From Bordetella parapertussis (GTDB lineage: Bacteria; Cyanobacteriota; Cyanobacteriia; PCC-6307; Cyanobiaceae): DNA of 7,454 nucleotides. The position numbers were made by a program, and so were the translations under genes. Below, one piece after another: positions 1-6,554 of this stretch (the stretch's first letter is position 1; each line of letters begins with the position of its first letter). A model generated the notes under the pieces. It was given only the letters and a program-made list of their open reading frames with translations, did no database searches and was not told the origin of the DNA. Location of the stretch: the NCBI GenBank assembly GCA_943324725.2, contig CALPMR020000151.1, forward strand, positions 1-7,454, read 5' to 3'.

Positions 1-948
1 CAGGCCGTGGCGCTGGCCAATGGCGAAGTCGTTGGGGTCGTGGGCGGGGGTGACCTTGACGCAGCCCGTGCCGAAGGCCGGATCGACGTGCTCGTCGGCC
101 ACGATCGGAATCTGGCGGCCCACCAGGGGCAGGGTGATGCTGCGGCCCACCAGATGGGAGTAGCGGGGATCGGCCGGATTCACGGCCACGGCGGTGTCGC
201 CCAGCATCGTTTCCGGGCGGGTGGTGGCCACCACCAGGTGGTCGATCGGGTGCTCGCCGGCGGCCGGGGCCGCAGCTGAGGCGTCCGCCGCCAAGGGGGT
301 GAGCGGATAGCGCAGGTGCCAGAGGGAGCCGTCCACCTCCTTCATCTCCACCTCCAGATCACTCACCGCCGAGCCGGAGGCGGGGCACCAGTTGACCAGG
401 TATTCGCCCCGGTAGATCAGCCCCTGCTCATGCAGGCGCACGAAGGCCTCCACCACCGCCTTGTTGAGGCCGGGATCGAGGGTGAAGCGTTCCCGCTGCC
501 AGTCCACCGAGTAGCCCAGGCGCCGCAGCTGGCCGACGATCGTGCCGCCGCTCTCGGCCTTCCAGGCCCAGGCGCGCTCAAAGAAGGCATCGCGGCCGAG
601 GTGATCCTTGCTGGTGCCTTCGGCCTTGAGCTGCTTCTCGAGGATTGTCTGCACGGCAATCGAGGCGTGGTCGGTGCCGGGCAGGCACAACACGTTCTTG
701 CCCTGCAGGCGCTGAAACCGCACCACCGTGTCGATCAGGGCCGTGTTGAAGGCATGGCCCATGTGCAGGCTGCCGGTCACGTTCGGCGGTGGGATCACGA
801 CGGCGAACGGTTCCCCCGCTGCCGCCGGATCGGGATGAAAGGCGCCGCTTGCCTCCCAGGCGGCCTGCCAGCGGGCCTCGGTGCCGGCCGGGTCGTAGGT
901 CTTGGCAAGACCTTCAGGGGCCGCAGGCGTAGGCAGAACGTCGGACAC
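1..948 (-). CDS. valS: Valyl-tRNA synthetase, N-terminal part (runs off left edge)
   Basis: This class I aminoacyl-tRNA synthetase charges tRNA-Val with valine in the cytoplasm. The first 316 codons are visible; the family is usually about 900 residues or more, so roughly the N-terminal third is here and the gene is cut by the window edge, not broken. Counting from the GTG start, the ATP-binding HIGH motif appears as PPPNVTG (53-59) followed by HMGH (62-65). GTDHA is at 91-95, NWCP at 186-189 and TTRPET of the CP1 editing domain, which hydrolyses mischarged threonine, at 242-247. The KMSKS loop would lie outside the window. GTG at 948 is chosen because an in-frame TGA lies only four codons upstream and no other start lies between; no clear Shine-Dalgarno is seen. 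The bestrophin-like gene ends 123 bp upstream on the same strand, so cotranscription is possible. Confidence 0.96.
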   Translation of the reverse strand, partial: MSDVLPTPAAPEGLAKTYDPAGTEARWQAAWEASGAFHPDPAAAGEPFAVVIPPPNVTGSLHMGHAFNTALIDTVVRFQRLQGKNVLCLPGTDHASIAVQTILEKQLKAEGTSKDHLGRDAFFERAWAWKAESGGTIVGQLRRLGYSVDWQRERFTLDPGLNKAVVEAFVRLHEQGLIYRGEYLVNWCPASGSAVSDLEVEMKEVDGSLWHLRYPLTPLAADASAAAPAAGEHPIDHLVVATTRPETMLGDTAVAVNPADPRYSHLVGRSITLPLVGRQIPIVADEHVDPAFGTGCVKVTPAHDPNDFAIGQRHGL

Positions 949-1071
949 GGCGTGGGTTCAGGCGCGGCCCCATCGTCTCAAAGCGGTGGCGACTGATGGC
1001 GAACCCGGTGGCGGCCCCCGGCCTTGGCGCAACCTTGTGGGCTCAGCCAGCCGTGCCGGCAGACATCGCCG

Positions 1072-1974
1072 TCAGTTCGAGGCCACGGCGCTGGATGCCC
1101 TGCCGACAGGCGCCGAACCCTGCGTGGGGCTGAGATGGTGCGCTTCCGCCAGCAGATCAAGGCGGCATGCCGCCGCCTGCAGGACATCAAGGCTGACATC
1201 CTCGGCGGAGTTGGGATCAGAAAAACCAAAGGGGTTGTCGATATCACCGATCAGGTTCAGCAGGAAAATCAACAGGAAAGCAATCACAAACAGGAAGAAA
1301 ATTGACTCGCTCACTGAGGAGCCTTTCATCAACACCAGACCGCCACAGAGCAGGATCGCGCCGGCATTGGCCAACCAGTACACCAGCGGCACAAAGGAAG
1401 TTTCACGGATGGTTTCGACCCGATTGATGCTGCGCAATACCGCAGCCATCTCGCTCATCAGGCGTCCCTGCAGGGTCGACTCCCCTCGCAACAACACAGC
1501 AGCATCAACGATATTGCCATGGCAACTCTTATACATCAACATCAACTCCTCAGTACTGAGCAATTGGCGGACCCAGGCCAGGATGGCCTGGGTCAGATTG
1601 GCGACCGCGGCCAACGGGACCCTGACATCGGCCCCATGATGGTGTGTGGGAATGCCATGAATCTCCAAGGCCAGGGCCTCCAGAGCCGAAGCAAGTTCGC
1701 CGGGGAGCTTCTCACTGTCCTTGAAATCCGTGAGGACGCCGTTGAGCAAAAAGCCCAGCAGAAACACGGTGGAAGCCACCAGGGCCGAAAAGAGGGGATT
1801 GACCGTGATCACCTCCAGAGCGAACTGGTGGACGAACAGCTTGAGCAGCGACAGGCCCGTGACGATCAACAGCACACGGACCAATAGCCTCAAGCGGCGG
1901 CGGTGCGATGGACGCCTGAGGATCAACAGCAAAGTCTGCAGCGGCAAAGGGGGGTCGACAGTGAATGCAAGCAC
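1072..1974 (-). CDS. Bestrophin-like multi-pass membrane protein
   Basis: A 300-residue predicted inner-membrane protein. Four hydrophobic segments form two pairs, at about residues 29-47 and 60-81, then 195-216 and 222-242. They are separated by a roughly 110-residue hydrophilic, largely helical middle region. Directly after the last helix is GDIDNPFG (243-250), followed by an acidic stretch ending VSLDVL. This resembles the bestrophin-family signature in which an acidic residue and NPFG follow the last membrane helix. Bestrophins are anion channels, so an ion-channel role is an inference only. The N-terminal helix pair lacks the usual bestrophin RNxAYxRW-type motif, so a DUF4239-like relative is an alternative. 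The GTG start is preceded by an in-frame TGA three codons upstream, which fixes the N-terminus closely; no strong ribosome site is visible. It lies upstream of valS on the same strand. Confidence 0.72.
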   Translation of the reverse strand: MLAFTVDPPLPLQTLLLILRRPSHRRRLRLLVRVLLIVTGLSLLKLFVHQFALEVITVNPLFSALVASTVFLLGFLLNGVLTDFKDSEKLPGELASALEALALEIHGIPTHHHGADVRVPLAAVANLTQAILAWVRQLLSTEELMLMYKSCHGNIVDAAVLLRGESTLQGRLMSEMAAVLRSINRVETIRETSFVPLVYWLANAGAILLCGGLVLMKGSSVSESIFFLFVIAFLLIFLLNLIGDIDNPFGFSDPNSAEDVSLDVLQAAACRLDLLAEAHHLSPTQGSAPVGRASSAVASN

Positions 1975-2235
1975 GCTGCATCAGAGCCGATCCACCCCCT
2001 GGGCTCCTGGTATTCAGCGACACTCGCCCATGTCGCCTCGCGCACGGTCCCTCGGCTTGGTGCATCAAGCCTCAGCCTCGCTCCGCGTATCCTTAAGCAC
2101 CGTTCAATGTGGCGGCAAATACGTCCATCTCCCAGTCTGAAGTGGGCTTCGCCACGGCAGCTCGGAGATGGTTGTTTGATCAGTCGCCGCCCTGAATCCG
2201 TCGCTCGCCGATCGGCCATTCCCCAGAGTCCGCCC
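1975..2235. other. Divergent intergenic region
   Basis: This 261-bp spacer lies between the minus-strand bestrophin-like gene and the plus-strand Nif11 gene, so promoters for both should be here. I could not identify a convincing -35/-10 pair or operator. Open frames that cross it lack any protein-like composition. Confidence 0.5.
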
Positions 2236-2517
2236 ATGCTCTCGCCTGAAGACGCTCACGCCCGCATCAATGAGTTCCTGCTGCGTCTGCGCAGCGAAGC
2301 GGAACTCCAGCAGGCGATGAAGCCGGTCACCACCGCGGCCGGCGTGGCAGCGGTGGCTGCGGTGGCCGGCCTTGAGCTCAGCCCCGCCGCCCTGGTCAAG
2401 GATTTCGCCCAGCGCCTGCTGGCCGCCGACGACGAGCTGGCTGTGCGCCTGTTCGACAACTGCGGCTGGGACCACGGCGAAATCGCCTGGGTGCTCAAGA
2501 CCTGGGAACAGCAATAA
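2236..2517 (+). CDS. Nif11-domain small protein
   Basis: A 93-residue soluble protein. Residues about 4-58 match the Nif11 pattern. It begins with a helix (INEFLLRLRSEAELQQAM), passes through an alanine-rich middle that includes VAAVAAVAGLELSP, and ends in a second helix. The remainder carries CGWDHGEIAWVLKTW (76-90). In cyanobacteria Nif11 domains often serve as leader peptides for ribosomally made peptides such as prochlorosins, but this protein has no double-glycine cleavage site and only one cysteine. A precursor role is therefore unlikely, and the function is unknown. The reading frame is open far upstream, but homology begins just after the ATG at 2236, which is preceded by weak purine-rich CAGAG. 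No lanthipeptide synthetase or peptidase-transporter gene is in the window. Confidence 0.8.
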   Translation: MLSPEDAHARINEFLLRLRSEAELQQAMKPVTTAAGVAAVAAVAGLELSPAALVKDFAQRLLAADDELAVRLFDNCGWDHGEIAWVLKTWEQQ

Positions 2518-2609
2518 GCCTGAACGCCGCCAGCGACTGGAGCGGGAGGCCGGGCTGCCCACCAGGCCCTGGCCGGGGATGATGGCCACCGACCTCAGGA
2601 CTCAAGCTT

Positions 2610-3137
2610 CTGAGCCCCAGCCGCCGAGGGCGATTTCAACATCCCTTGGGCTGGCTGCTGGGGCTGGCCGCAGCCCTGACGGCCGGTTTCGCTCTGGGGG
2701 GCTGCGCCGGGCTGCAGCGTGAGCTGCCTGTGGTGGTTTAGGTCGCCGTGGGCCTCCAGGAAGGTCACCGGCTCGACCGAGACACATCGGAAAACTTCAC
2801 CAGCCACATCCTCCAACTCCTGCAGGAGTTCGGCCGGCTGCACCCGAATGTGGTGGTGCAGACGTCCCTGTACGCCGATACCGAGCTGCGCGAACAGATC
2901 CGGCGTCGCAACGCCAGTGGCCTGGGCCCCGACCTGATTCTCACCTCCGCCGATCTCGCCAACGAGCTGCTGCAGCATGGCCTGGTCTCGGCGATGCCCC
3001 TGGATCAGGAAGAAAAGAATCAGATTGATCCCGCCCTGCTCGATCAGGTCATCGATTCCGGTGGCCACCAGGCCGGCCAACCCCTGGTGATCTTGCCCCA
3101 GCTGGCCTGCTTCGATCACCGCCGCGTCCCGACGCCG
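2610..3137 (+). pseudogene. Remnant of extracellular solute-binding lipoprotein (N-terminal half)
   Basis: The frame reads as a lipoprotein signal peptide (hydrophobic segment ending ALGGC, cysteine codon 2703-2705) followed by a periplasmic binding-protein fold of ABC-transporter sugar-binding type. Recognisable pieces are HILQLLQEFGRLHPNVVV, then GLGPDLILTSADLANELL and QPLVILPQLACFDHRRVP. Two lesions are visible. An in-frame TAG at 2739-2741 lies 11 codons after the lipobox cysteine. There is also no ATG: the likely original start is CTG 2610-2612, with AGGA at 2597-2600 nine bases before it. The frame then ends at TGA 3138-3140, roughly midway through a normal binding protein, where MscS-like sequence begins in another frame. 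A downstream GTG at 2748 could begin a 130-residue peptide, but that would lack the signal sequence. An intact protein would capture a solute outside the inner membrane; the substrate cannot be told. Confidence 0.82.
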
Positions 3138-3412
3138 TGATCGCCCTGCTGGAGGCCACGGCCCTGCAGGTGCCGCTGGTGCTCAAACAGCCCGCCCCCA
3201 AGGCGCTGCTGCTCAGCTACGGCGACTTCGCCATCAACTACGCCCTGCGCTTCTGGATCGCCAACCCGATGAACAACGTGACGATCTGCAGCGAGGTGAA
3301 CCAGGCCATCTGGCAGGCCTTCCGGGAGCACCAGATCGAGATTCCCTTCCCCCAGCAGGTGGCCTATGCCATGACCTGGCCACCGGAGGCCCACGAGCCC
3401 AATCTGCAGTAA
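3122..3412 (+). pseudogene. Remnant of MscS-family mechanosensitive channel (C-terminal end)
   Basis: The frame from about 3122 encodes the carboxy-terminal cytoplasmic domain of an MscS small-conductance mechanosensitive channel. It shows PDAVIALLEATA, then VLKQPAPKALL, YGDFAINYALRFWIANP, a segment ending SEVNQAIWQAF, and IEIPFPQ, ending at TAA 3410-3412. These are the usual landmarks of the alpha/beta C-terminal domain (L-K-x-P-A-P; N-x-x-L-R-F-W; E-I-P-F-P-Q). The membrane helices, the pore-lining helix and the beta domain are absent, so it cannot form a channel alone. A GTG at 3137 could start a 91-residue product, but this looks like a fragment. It is in a different frame from the solute-binding remnant just upstream, and the two homologies meet within about 3121-3137. 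Confidence 0.85.
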
Positions 3413-3438
3413 CCGAAAAGCTGACAGGGCTGCGACCT

Positions 3439-4086
3439 TCAGCCTCGAGCCAATCGTGCCAGGTAGGCCTCAGGCCGGCCGGCGTTGATCCAGCCGGTGG
3501 CAATCGTCTTGGTGTGGGTGTGGGACACCCGGCCGCGATGGATGTGGGAGAGCCCAGCCGGAAAGATCACCAGCTTGCCCCGCTCGGCCTGCTCGTGGTG
3601 GTCCTGCCAATGGAACTCGGTGCCCCCCTCCGGCAGGTCATTGCAATAGAGAATCCAGGCCAGCACCCGATGCACAGGCTCGGTGGCCTCCTCGCTCGTG
3701 GTCCAGTCGCAGTGCCAGCTCTTGAATCCTTCGCCCGGCGCATAGCGCTGCAGATTGAAGATCGGGTTGACGAACAGGGCCTGCTCCGGACAGCACTGCC
3801 GCAGCATGGGGCGCTCCTGCAGGTAGCGATTCAACCCTGCCGTGACGCCGCGCACGATCACCTCCGCCAGGGCGTAGGCCTCGGGATCGGAACGGTCGAT
3901 CGCCACCAGGCTGATGTCCGTCGAAACCTTGTCGAGGCCGCGCTCATCGCCAGCTCCCCCCGGGACGTCCGCGCCCCCGAAGGCCACCCCGCGGCGCTGC
4001 AGGTCCGGGCGGCGATCAAAAAAGGCCATGACGCCGTCGGCCAGGGCCTCATAGCCCGCGTTTTGGAAGCTGCCAATCAACCGCAT
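3439..4086 (-). CDS. 2OG-Fe(II) oxygenase (prolyl 4-hydroxylase-like)
   Basis: A 215-residue soluble protein of the 2-oxoglutarate/Fe(II)-dependent dioxygenase superfamily, which uses oxygen and 2-oxoglutarate to hydroxylate or otherwise oxidise a substrate. The iron-binding HxD is in WHCDW (H125, D127). The distal histidine is most likely H183 in SHIHRG, and the 2-oxoglutarate-anchoring basic residue is probably K193 in TKTIATGW. NDLPEGGTEF (149-158) is the typical strand-turn of the double-stranded beta-helix core. All catalytic residues are present and the length is normal, so it should be active; the substrate is unknown. The ATG at 4086 has AGGA about 12 bases upstream. It lies 28 bp downstream of the 148-residue hypothetical gene on the same strand, suggesting a two-gene operon, and converges on the MscS remnant with only 26 bp between them. 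Confidence 0.88.
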   Translation of the reverse strand: MRLIGSFQNAGYEALADGVMAFFDRRPDLQRRGVAFGGADVPGGAGDERGLDKVSTDISLVAIDRSDPEAYALAEVIVRGVTAGLNRYLQERPMLRQCCPEQALFVNPIFNLQRYAPGEGFKSWHCDWTTSEEATEPVHRVLAWILYCNDLPEGGTEFHWQDHHEQAERGKLVIFPAGLSHIHRGRVSHTHTKTIATGWINAGRPEAYLARLARG

Positions 4087-4114
4087 CCGCCCGGTGCTTC
4101 CTGCCGCTCCAACC

Positions 4115-4561
4115 CTAAGCAGCCCAGGGCAGAGCCCACAGCGCCTCCAGGGCCTGCCAGCGATCCCGATCGGCCGCCACCCGCTCAGTCAGGCCCACCC
4201 GCTCCAGAGCCAAGGCCACCTGCTGGGGATCGGGGGCAGCGCTGGCGAGCAGGGGATCGAGCGGCAGCGCCAGCACCTGCTGTTCGGCCGGATCAGCCAT
4301 CAGCTTGAGGTTGAGATCAGGCAGCTCGCGCTCGAAGTACAGCCGGCGCATGCGCCCGGTCAGGGCGGGGCCAAGGGCCCGGGCAAAGGCCTCCAGGGCC
4401 GCCGCATCGCTGCTGCAGCCGCAGTTGAGGGCCAGCCAGATCAGCAGCTTGGCCCAGCTCTCGGCGGTCCACAGGGGCGGGAAACTGTCGCGGTGCTGGC
4501 GCACCAGCTCGGTGATGGCGAAGTCCACCAGGGTGGCCTGGAGGGCGGCGGGATCTGTCAT
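4115..4561 (-). CDS. Conserved hypothetical protein (148 aa)
   Basis: I do not recognise this family. The product is soluble and mostly helical. It has an aromatic-rich N-terminal half (DSFPPLWTAESWAKLLIWLA, about 25-44), a CGC motif (47-49), an ELPDLNLKLMADP stretch (79-91) and an alanine/leucine-rich C-terminus ending LPWAA. There is no signal peptide or clear membrane helix. ATG 4561 (MTDPAAL) is chosen. A longer version from ATG 4615 would add an arginine-rich extension (CRRRRL) and has GGAGG directly abutting that ATG, which is too close to act as its ribosome site. The gene ends 28 bp before the 2OG oxygenase, so the two are probably coexpressed, and it is divergent from the 84-residue gene with a 71-bp shared upstream region. 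Confidence 0.68.
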   Translation of the reverse strand: MTDPAALQATLVDFAITELVRQHRDSFPPLWTAESWAKLLIWLALNCGCSSDAAALEAFARALGPALTGRMRRLYFERELPDLNLKLMADPAEQQVLALPLDPLLASAAPDPQQVALALERVGLTERVAADRDRWQALEALWALPWAA

Positions 4562-4632
4562 GGAGAAAGCACGCACCAGCCGCCGGCGGCGGCAACGGGC
4601 AAACTGCAGAGACATCCTCCTGGAGAGCCCCG
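4562..4632. promoter_or_regulatory. Shared divergent upstream region
   Basis: Only 71 bp separate the two divergent start codons, so leader or promoter sequences for both genes must overlap here or extend into the opposite gene. On the plus strand GGAG at 4622-4625 lies seven bases before ATG 4633 and is a good ribosome site. I do not see a convincing -10/-35 pair. Confidence 0.4.
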
Positions 4633-4887
4633 ATGGCCCTGGACCTGAACGACCCGGAGCTCGAGTTCAACGACCTCGTCACCGCCTATCAGAGCTGGGT
4701 GATGGCGGTGATCAACGACGAGAAGCTCGGCGGTGAACCCCTGCTCACCGAAGAGATCGCCGATGACGCCATCAACGCCATGCGCTTCCTGCCCGATGTG
4801 GTGACCAGCGCGATCGAGACCACCCTGGCCCGCGTCTACGACGTCGATCCCGAGGAACTGGGCGATTTGCTCTATCCGGAGGCCTGA
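4633..4887 (+). CDS. Small acidic conserved cyanobacterial protein (84 aa)
   Basis: An 84-residue, strongly acidic, cysteine-free soluble protein predicted to be helical. The N-terminal DPELEFNDLVTAYQSWVMAV (8-27) is followed by EEIADDAINAMRFLP (40-54) and a final helix with ARVYDVDPEELGDLLYP (66-82). It resembles a protein I recall as conserved across marine and freshwater picocyanobacteria, with no known function. Start ATG 4633 is supported by GGAG seven bases upstream. Codon use and GC content match the neighbours, and the frame is intact. It is divergent from the 148-residue hypothetical and 163 bp upstream of the desaturase start chosen here, so it may be monocistronic. Confidence 0.85.
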   Translation: MALDLNDPELEFNDLVTAYQSWVMAVINDEKLGGEPLLTEEIADDAINAMRFLPDVVTSAIETTLARVYDVDPEELGDLLYPEA

Positions 4888-5050
4888 GGCCCAGGCCAGC
4901 GCCACCGGCAGCGATCAGGGCCCGGGCCAACGACCACCGTCAGAGCCGCACTAAGTTGGGATCTTCCCCTGGACGGCTTCCTTGACCCATGGACCGGCCC
5001 AGCCCGCTCTCCTGAGCCCCATCGCCTCCCCAGGAGGCGATGGCAGCCCA

Positions 5051-6163
5051 GTGCCGAACCGATCAGCCGTCGGCCGCACCGATTTCGAGCTCAAGCCGTA
5101 CATGGTCAGCTCCGACTGGATCGGCGCCTGGCAGCTCGTCAACACCCTGGTGCCCTATGCAGCCCTGTGGTGGCTGGCGCTGTGGAGCCTGCATGCGGCC
5201 CCCTGGCTCCTGCCACCGGTGCTGGCCCTGATGGTGCTGTTTCTGGCGCGCTGCTTCTCGCTGATGCACGACTGCGGCCATTACTCCCTGTTCCGCAGCC
5301 GCCGGGCCAACCGTTGGCTGGGCTTCCTGCTGGGCATCGTGGCTGGCATCCCCCAGCTGCCCTGGTCACGAGGCCATGAGTTTCACCATCGCCACAACGG
5401 CAACTGGGAGCGCTACAAGGGCCCCTCGGCCCTGGTGAGTGTGGAGCGCTATCAGCAGATGCCCCCGGGAGGCCAGCGGCTCTATCGCTGGCTGCGGCAT
5501 CCGCTGATGCTGTTCCCCGGCGGCTTCTTCTACCTGGTGCTCAAGCCTCGGCTGGAGCTCTTGCTTGGCCTCTGGGGTTTCATCCCCGACGCCATCCAAC
5601 AGCTGCAGGCCAATCCCCAGACGCCCTTGAACCAGCTGCTGGCCAGACACAAGAGCCGCTTCTGGCACAGTCCCGAGGAAGCCGTTGATCTGCTGCTCAA
5701 CAATCTGGCCGTGGTGTCGCTGTGGTGGCTGATGGCGATCGTGGTCGGAGCCGGCAACTTCTGGCTGATCTATTCACCAGTGATGGCCTGCGGGGCGGCG
5801 ATCTTCATCTGCATCTTCTTCGTCCAACACAACTTCCCGGGCTCCTATGCCCACAGCAACGCTGATTGGGATGCGATGGAGGGCACGTTGGAGGGCACCA
5901 GTGATCTCAGTCTTCCGGCCATACTGGATTGGTTTTCAGCTGATATCGGCTGCCACGCCATCCACCATCTCTGTGCAGCAATCCCTAACTACAGATTGAG
6001 AGACTGCCAGAATCAGAACAGCCAGATGCTGACCGGCATCACCCAATTGAGTCTTCGCGATATCCCCAGCTGCTTCAACTACATCCTCTGGAACCAACAA
6101 GCTGGTCGCCTGACCACGGCTGATGGCCTGCTGCCTCAGCGCAAGACCCGACTGAGCACCTAG
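5051..6163 (+). CDS. Membrane fatty acid desaturase
   Basis: A di-iron membrane desaturase that introduces double bonds into acyl chains of membrane lipids. From GTG 5051 the product is 370 residues. The three histidine boxes are intact: HDCGH (73-77), HEFHH (109-113) and HAIHH (302-306), with an extra conserved-looking QHNFPG at 259-264. Hydrophobic helices lie at about 30-47 and 51-68, with later pairs near 155-178 and 220-258. The order and spacing fit the cyanobacterial DesA/FAD family. Position specificity cannot be read from sequence, so no gene symbol is given. Start choice: an in-frame TTG at 4982 would add 23 Pro/Gly/Ser-rich residues without a ribosome site. GTG 5051 has AGGAGG at 5032-5037 (spacing a long 13 bases) and gives the usual short leader before DFELKPYM. 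ATG 5102 is a further possibility. Confidence 0.93.
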   Translation: MPNRSAVGRTDFELKPYMVSSDWIGAWQLVNTLVPYAALWWLALWSLHAAPWLLPPVLALMVLFLARCFSLMHDCGHYSLFRSRRANRWLGFLLGIVAGIPQLPWSRGHEFHHRHNGNWERYKGPSALVSVERYQQMPPGGQRLYRWLRHPLMLFPGGFFYLVLKPRLELLLGLWGFIPDAIQQLQANPQTPLNQLLARHKSRFWHSPEEAVDLLLNNLAVVSLWWLMAIVVGAGNFWLIYSPVMACGAAIFICIFFVQHNFPGSYAHSNADWDAMEGTLEGTSDLSLPAILDWFSADIGCHAIHHLCAAIPNYRLRDCQNQNSQMLTGITQLSLRDIPSCFNYILWNQQAGRLTTADGLLPQRKTRLST

Positions 6164-6196
6164 ACAGGTTCCGCCTCAAGCCAGGGAGCAGTTGGA

Positions 6197-6277
6197 TTAA
6201 TTCTTCGAGGCCATCATGATCACGATCATCAACATCACCACGATGCTCAGCGCAGTCAGGTTCCCTGCCGTATCCAC
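6197..6277 (-). CDS. Possible 26-residue single-pass membrane peptide
   Basis: The minus strand reads GTG followed by 25 codons and TAA, giving VDTAGNLTALSIVVML then MIVIMMASKN. The short polar N-terminus, the hydrophobic stretch of about 12-13 residues (S11-A23) and the Lys-Asn end are what a tiny single-pass membrane protein would look like, similar in size to the small subunits of photosynthetic complexes. I do not match it to a named one. Against it, there is no clear ribosome site before GTG 6277, the hydrophobic stretch is short for a full transmembrane helix, and a 26-codon frame can arise by chance. The surrounding sequence has no competing gene. Confidence 0.32.
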   Translation of the reverse strand: MDTAGNLTALSIVVMLMIVIMMASKN

Positions 6278-6412
6278 GCGATCAGCCCAGATGCAGGCAC
6301 TGTTCTAGTGCAGTCAGCGCTGAGCGGGTTCAACCGGCATCTAGGATGAAAGCCATGCCCGCTGCGAATCAGGGCAGAGCAGCACCAAAGCGACCACTGG
6401 CGGCATCCCGCG

Positions 6413-6447
6413 CCAGGCACCATCCAACCTGATGCATCCTGGCGCAG
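6413..6447. repeat. Inverted repeat with 8-bp arms
   Basis: GCGCCAGG (from about 6410) and CCTGGCGC (6438-6445) are perfect reverse complements separated by about 20 bases that contain the first of the two direct repeats. It lies about 110 bp before the DUF3136-like ATG and could be an operator or leader hairpin; no T-run follows, so it is not a terminator. Confidence 0.4.
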
Positions 6448-6465
6448 GCATCCAACCCGTTGCAT
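6421..6465. repeat. Pair of 17-bp imperfect direct repeats, 28 bp apart
   Basis: CATCCAACCTGATGCAT (6421-6437) and CATCCAACCCGTTGCAT (6449-6465) agree at 15 of 17 positions and start 28 bp apart. Both are in the leader region of the DUF3136-like gene, ending 89 bp before its ATG. They may be regulator binding sites; this is inferred from position only. Confidence 0.5.
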
Positions 6466-6554
6466 GAACGTCGTTTCAAAGAAGCAGGCGCACACGAGTC
6501 GTTACATCTGAGCCAGAGACATTGGACCAGGCCCTTATCCCAGTGAGCAATGAC

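Larger units (their letters stand above)
6164..6554. other. Intergenic gap between desaturase and DUF3136-like gene
   Basis: This 391-bp stretch has no standard-size gene. It contains a possible 26-codon minus-strand membrane peptide gene (6197-6277) and two direct repeats (6421-6465), listed separately. It is visibly less GC-rich than flanking genes near 6195-6245. No terminator with a T-run follows the desaturase. Confidence 0.6.

Noticed and set aside
316..996. 226-codon plus-strand open frame
   Set aside because: It is antisense to the unmistakable valS coding frame; its His/Gly/Ala-rich composition is typical of shadow frames in GC-rich DNA.
1519..1887. 122-codon plus-strand open frame
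   Set aside because: It lies opposite the bestrophin-like gene, and its Gln-rich translation is the usual complement of Leu-rich membrane coding sequence.
2236..2517. Lanthipeptide (prochlorosin-like) precursor
   Set aside because: It has no double-glycine cleavage site, only one cysteine, and no modification or export genes nearby.
2104..2589. 161-codon minus-strand open frame over the Nif11 gene
   Set aside because: The Nif11 domain is on the plus strand; the antisense translation is Gln/His/Gly-rich without motifs.
2595..3119. 174-codon minus-strand open frame over the solute-binding remnant
   Set aside because: The plus strand gives clear binding-protein homology; the antisense product shows no family features, so the open frame is a by-product of GC-rich codon bias.
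3514..4308. 264-codon plus-strand open frame
   Set aside because: It is antisense to the 2OG oxygenase and the hypothetical gene; its end is proline/alanine-rich low complexity.
4094..4648. 184-codon plus-strand open frame
   Set aside because: It is antisense to the 148-residue gene and would overlap the start of the well-supported 84-residue gene.
5040..5231. ATG just after AGGAGG in the desaturase leader
   Set aside because: The spacing is only two bases, and the frame is Ser/Pro/Cys-rich and overlaps the desaturase frame, so it is a shadow; the AGGAGG may instead serve GTG 5051.
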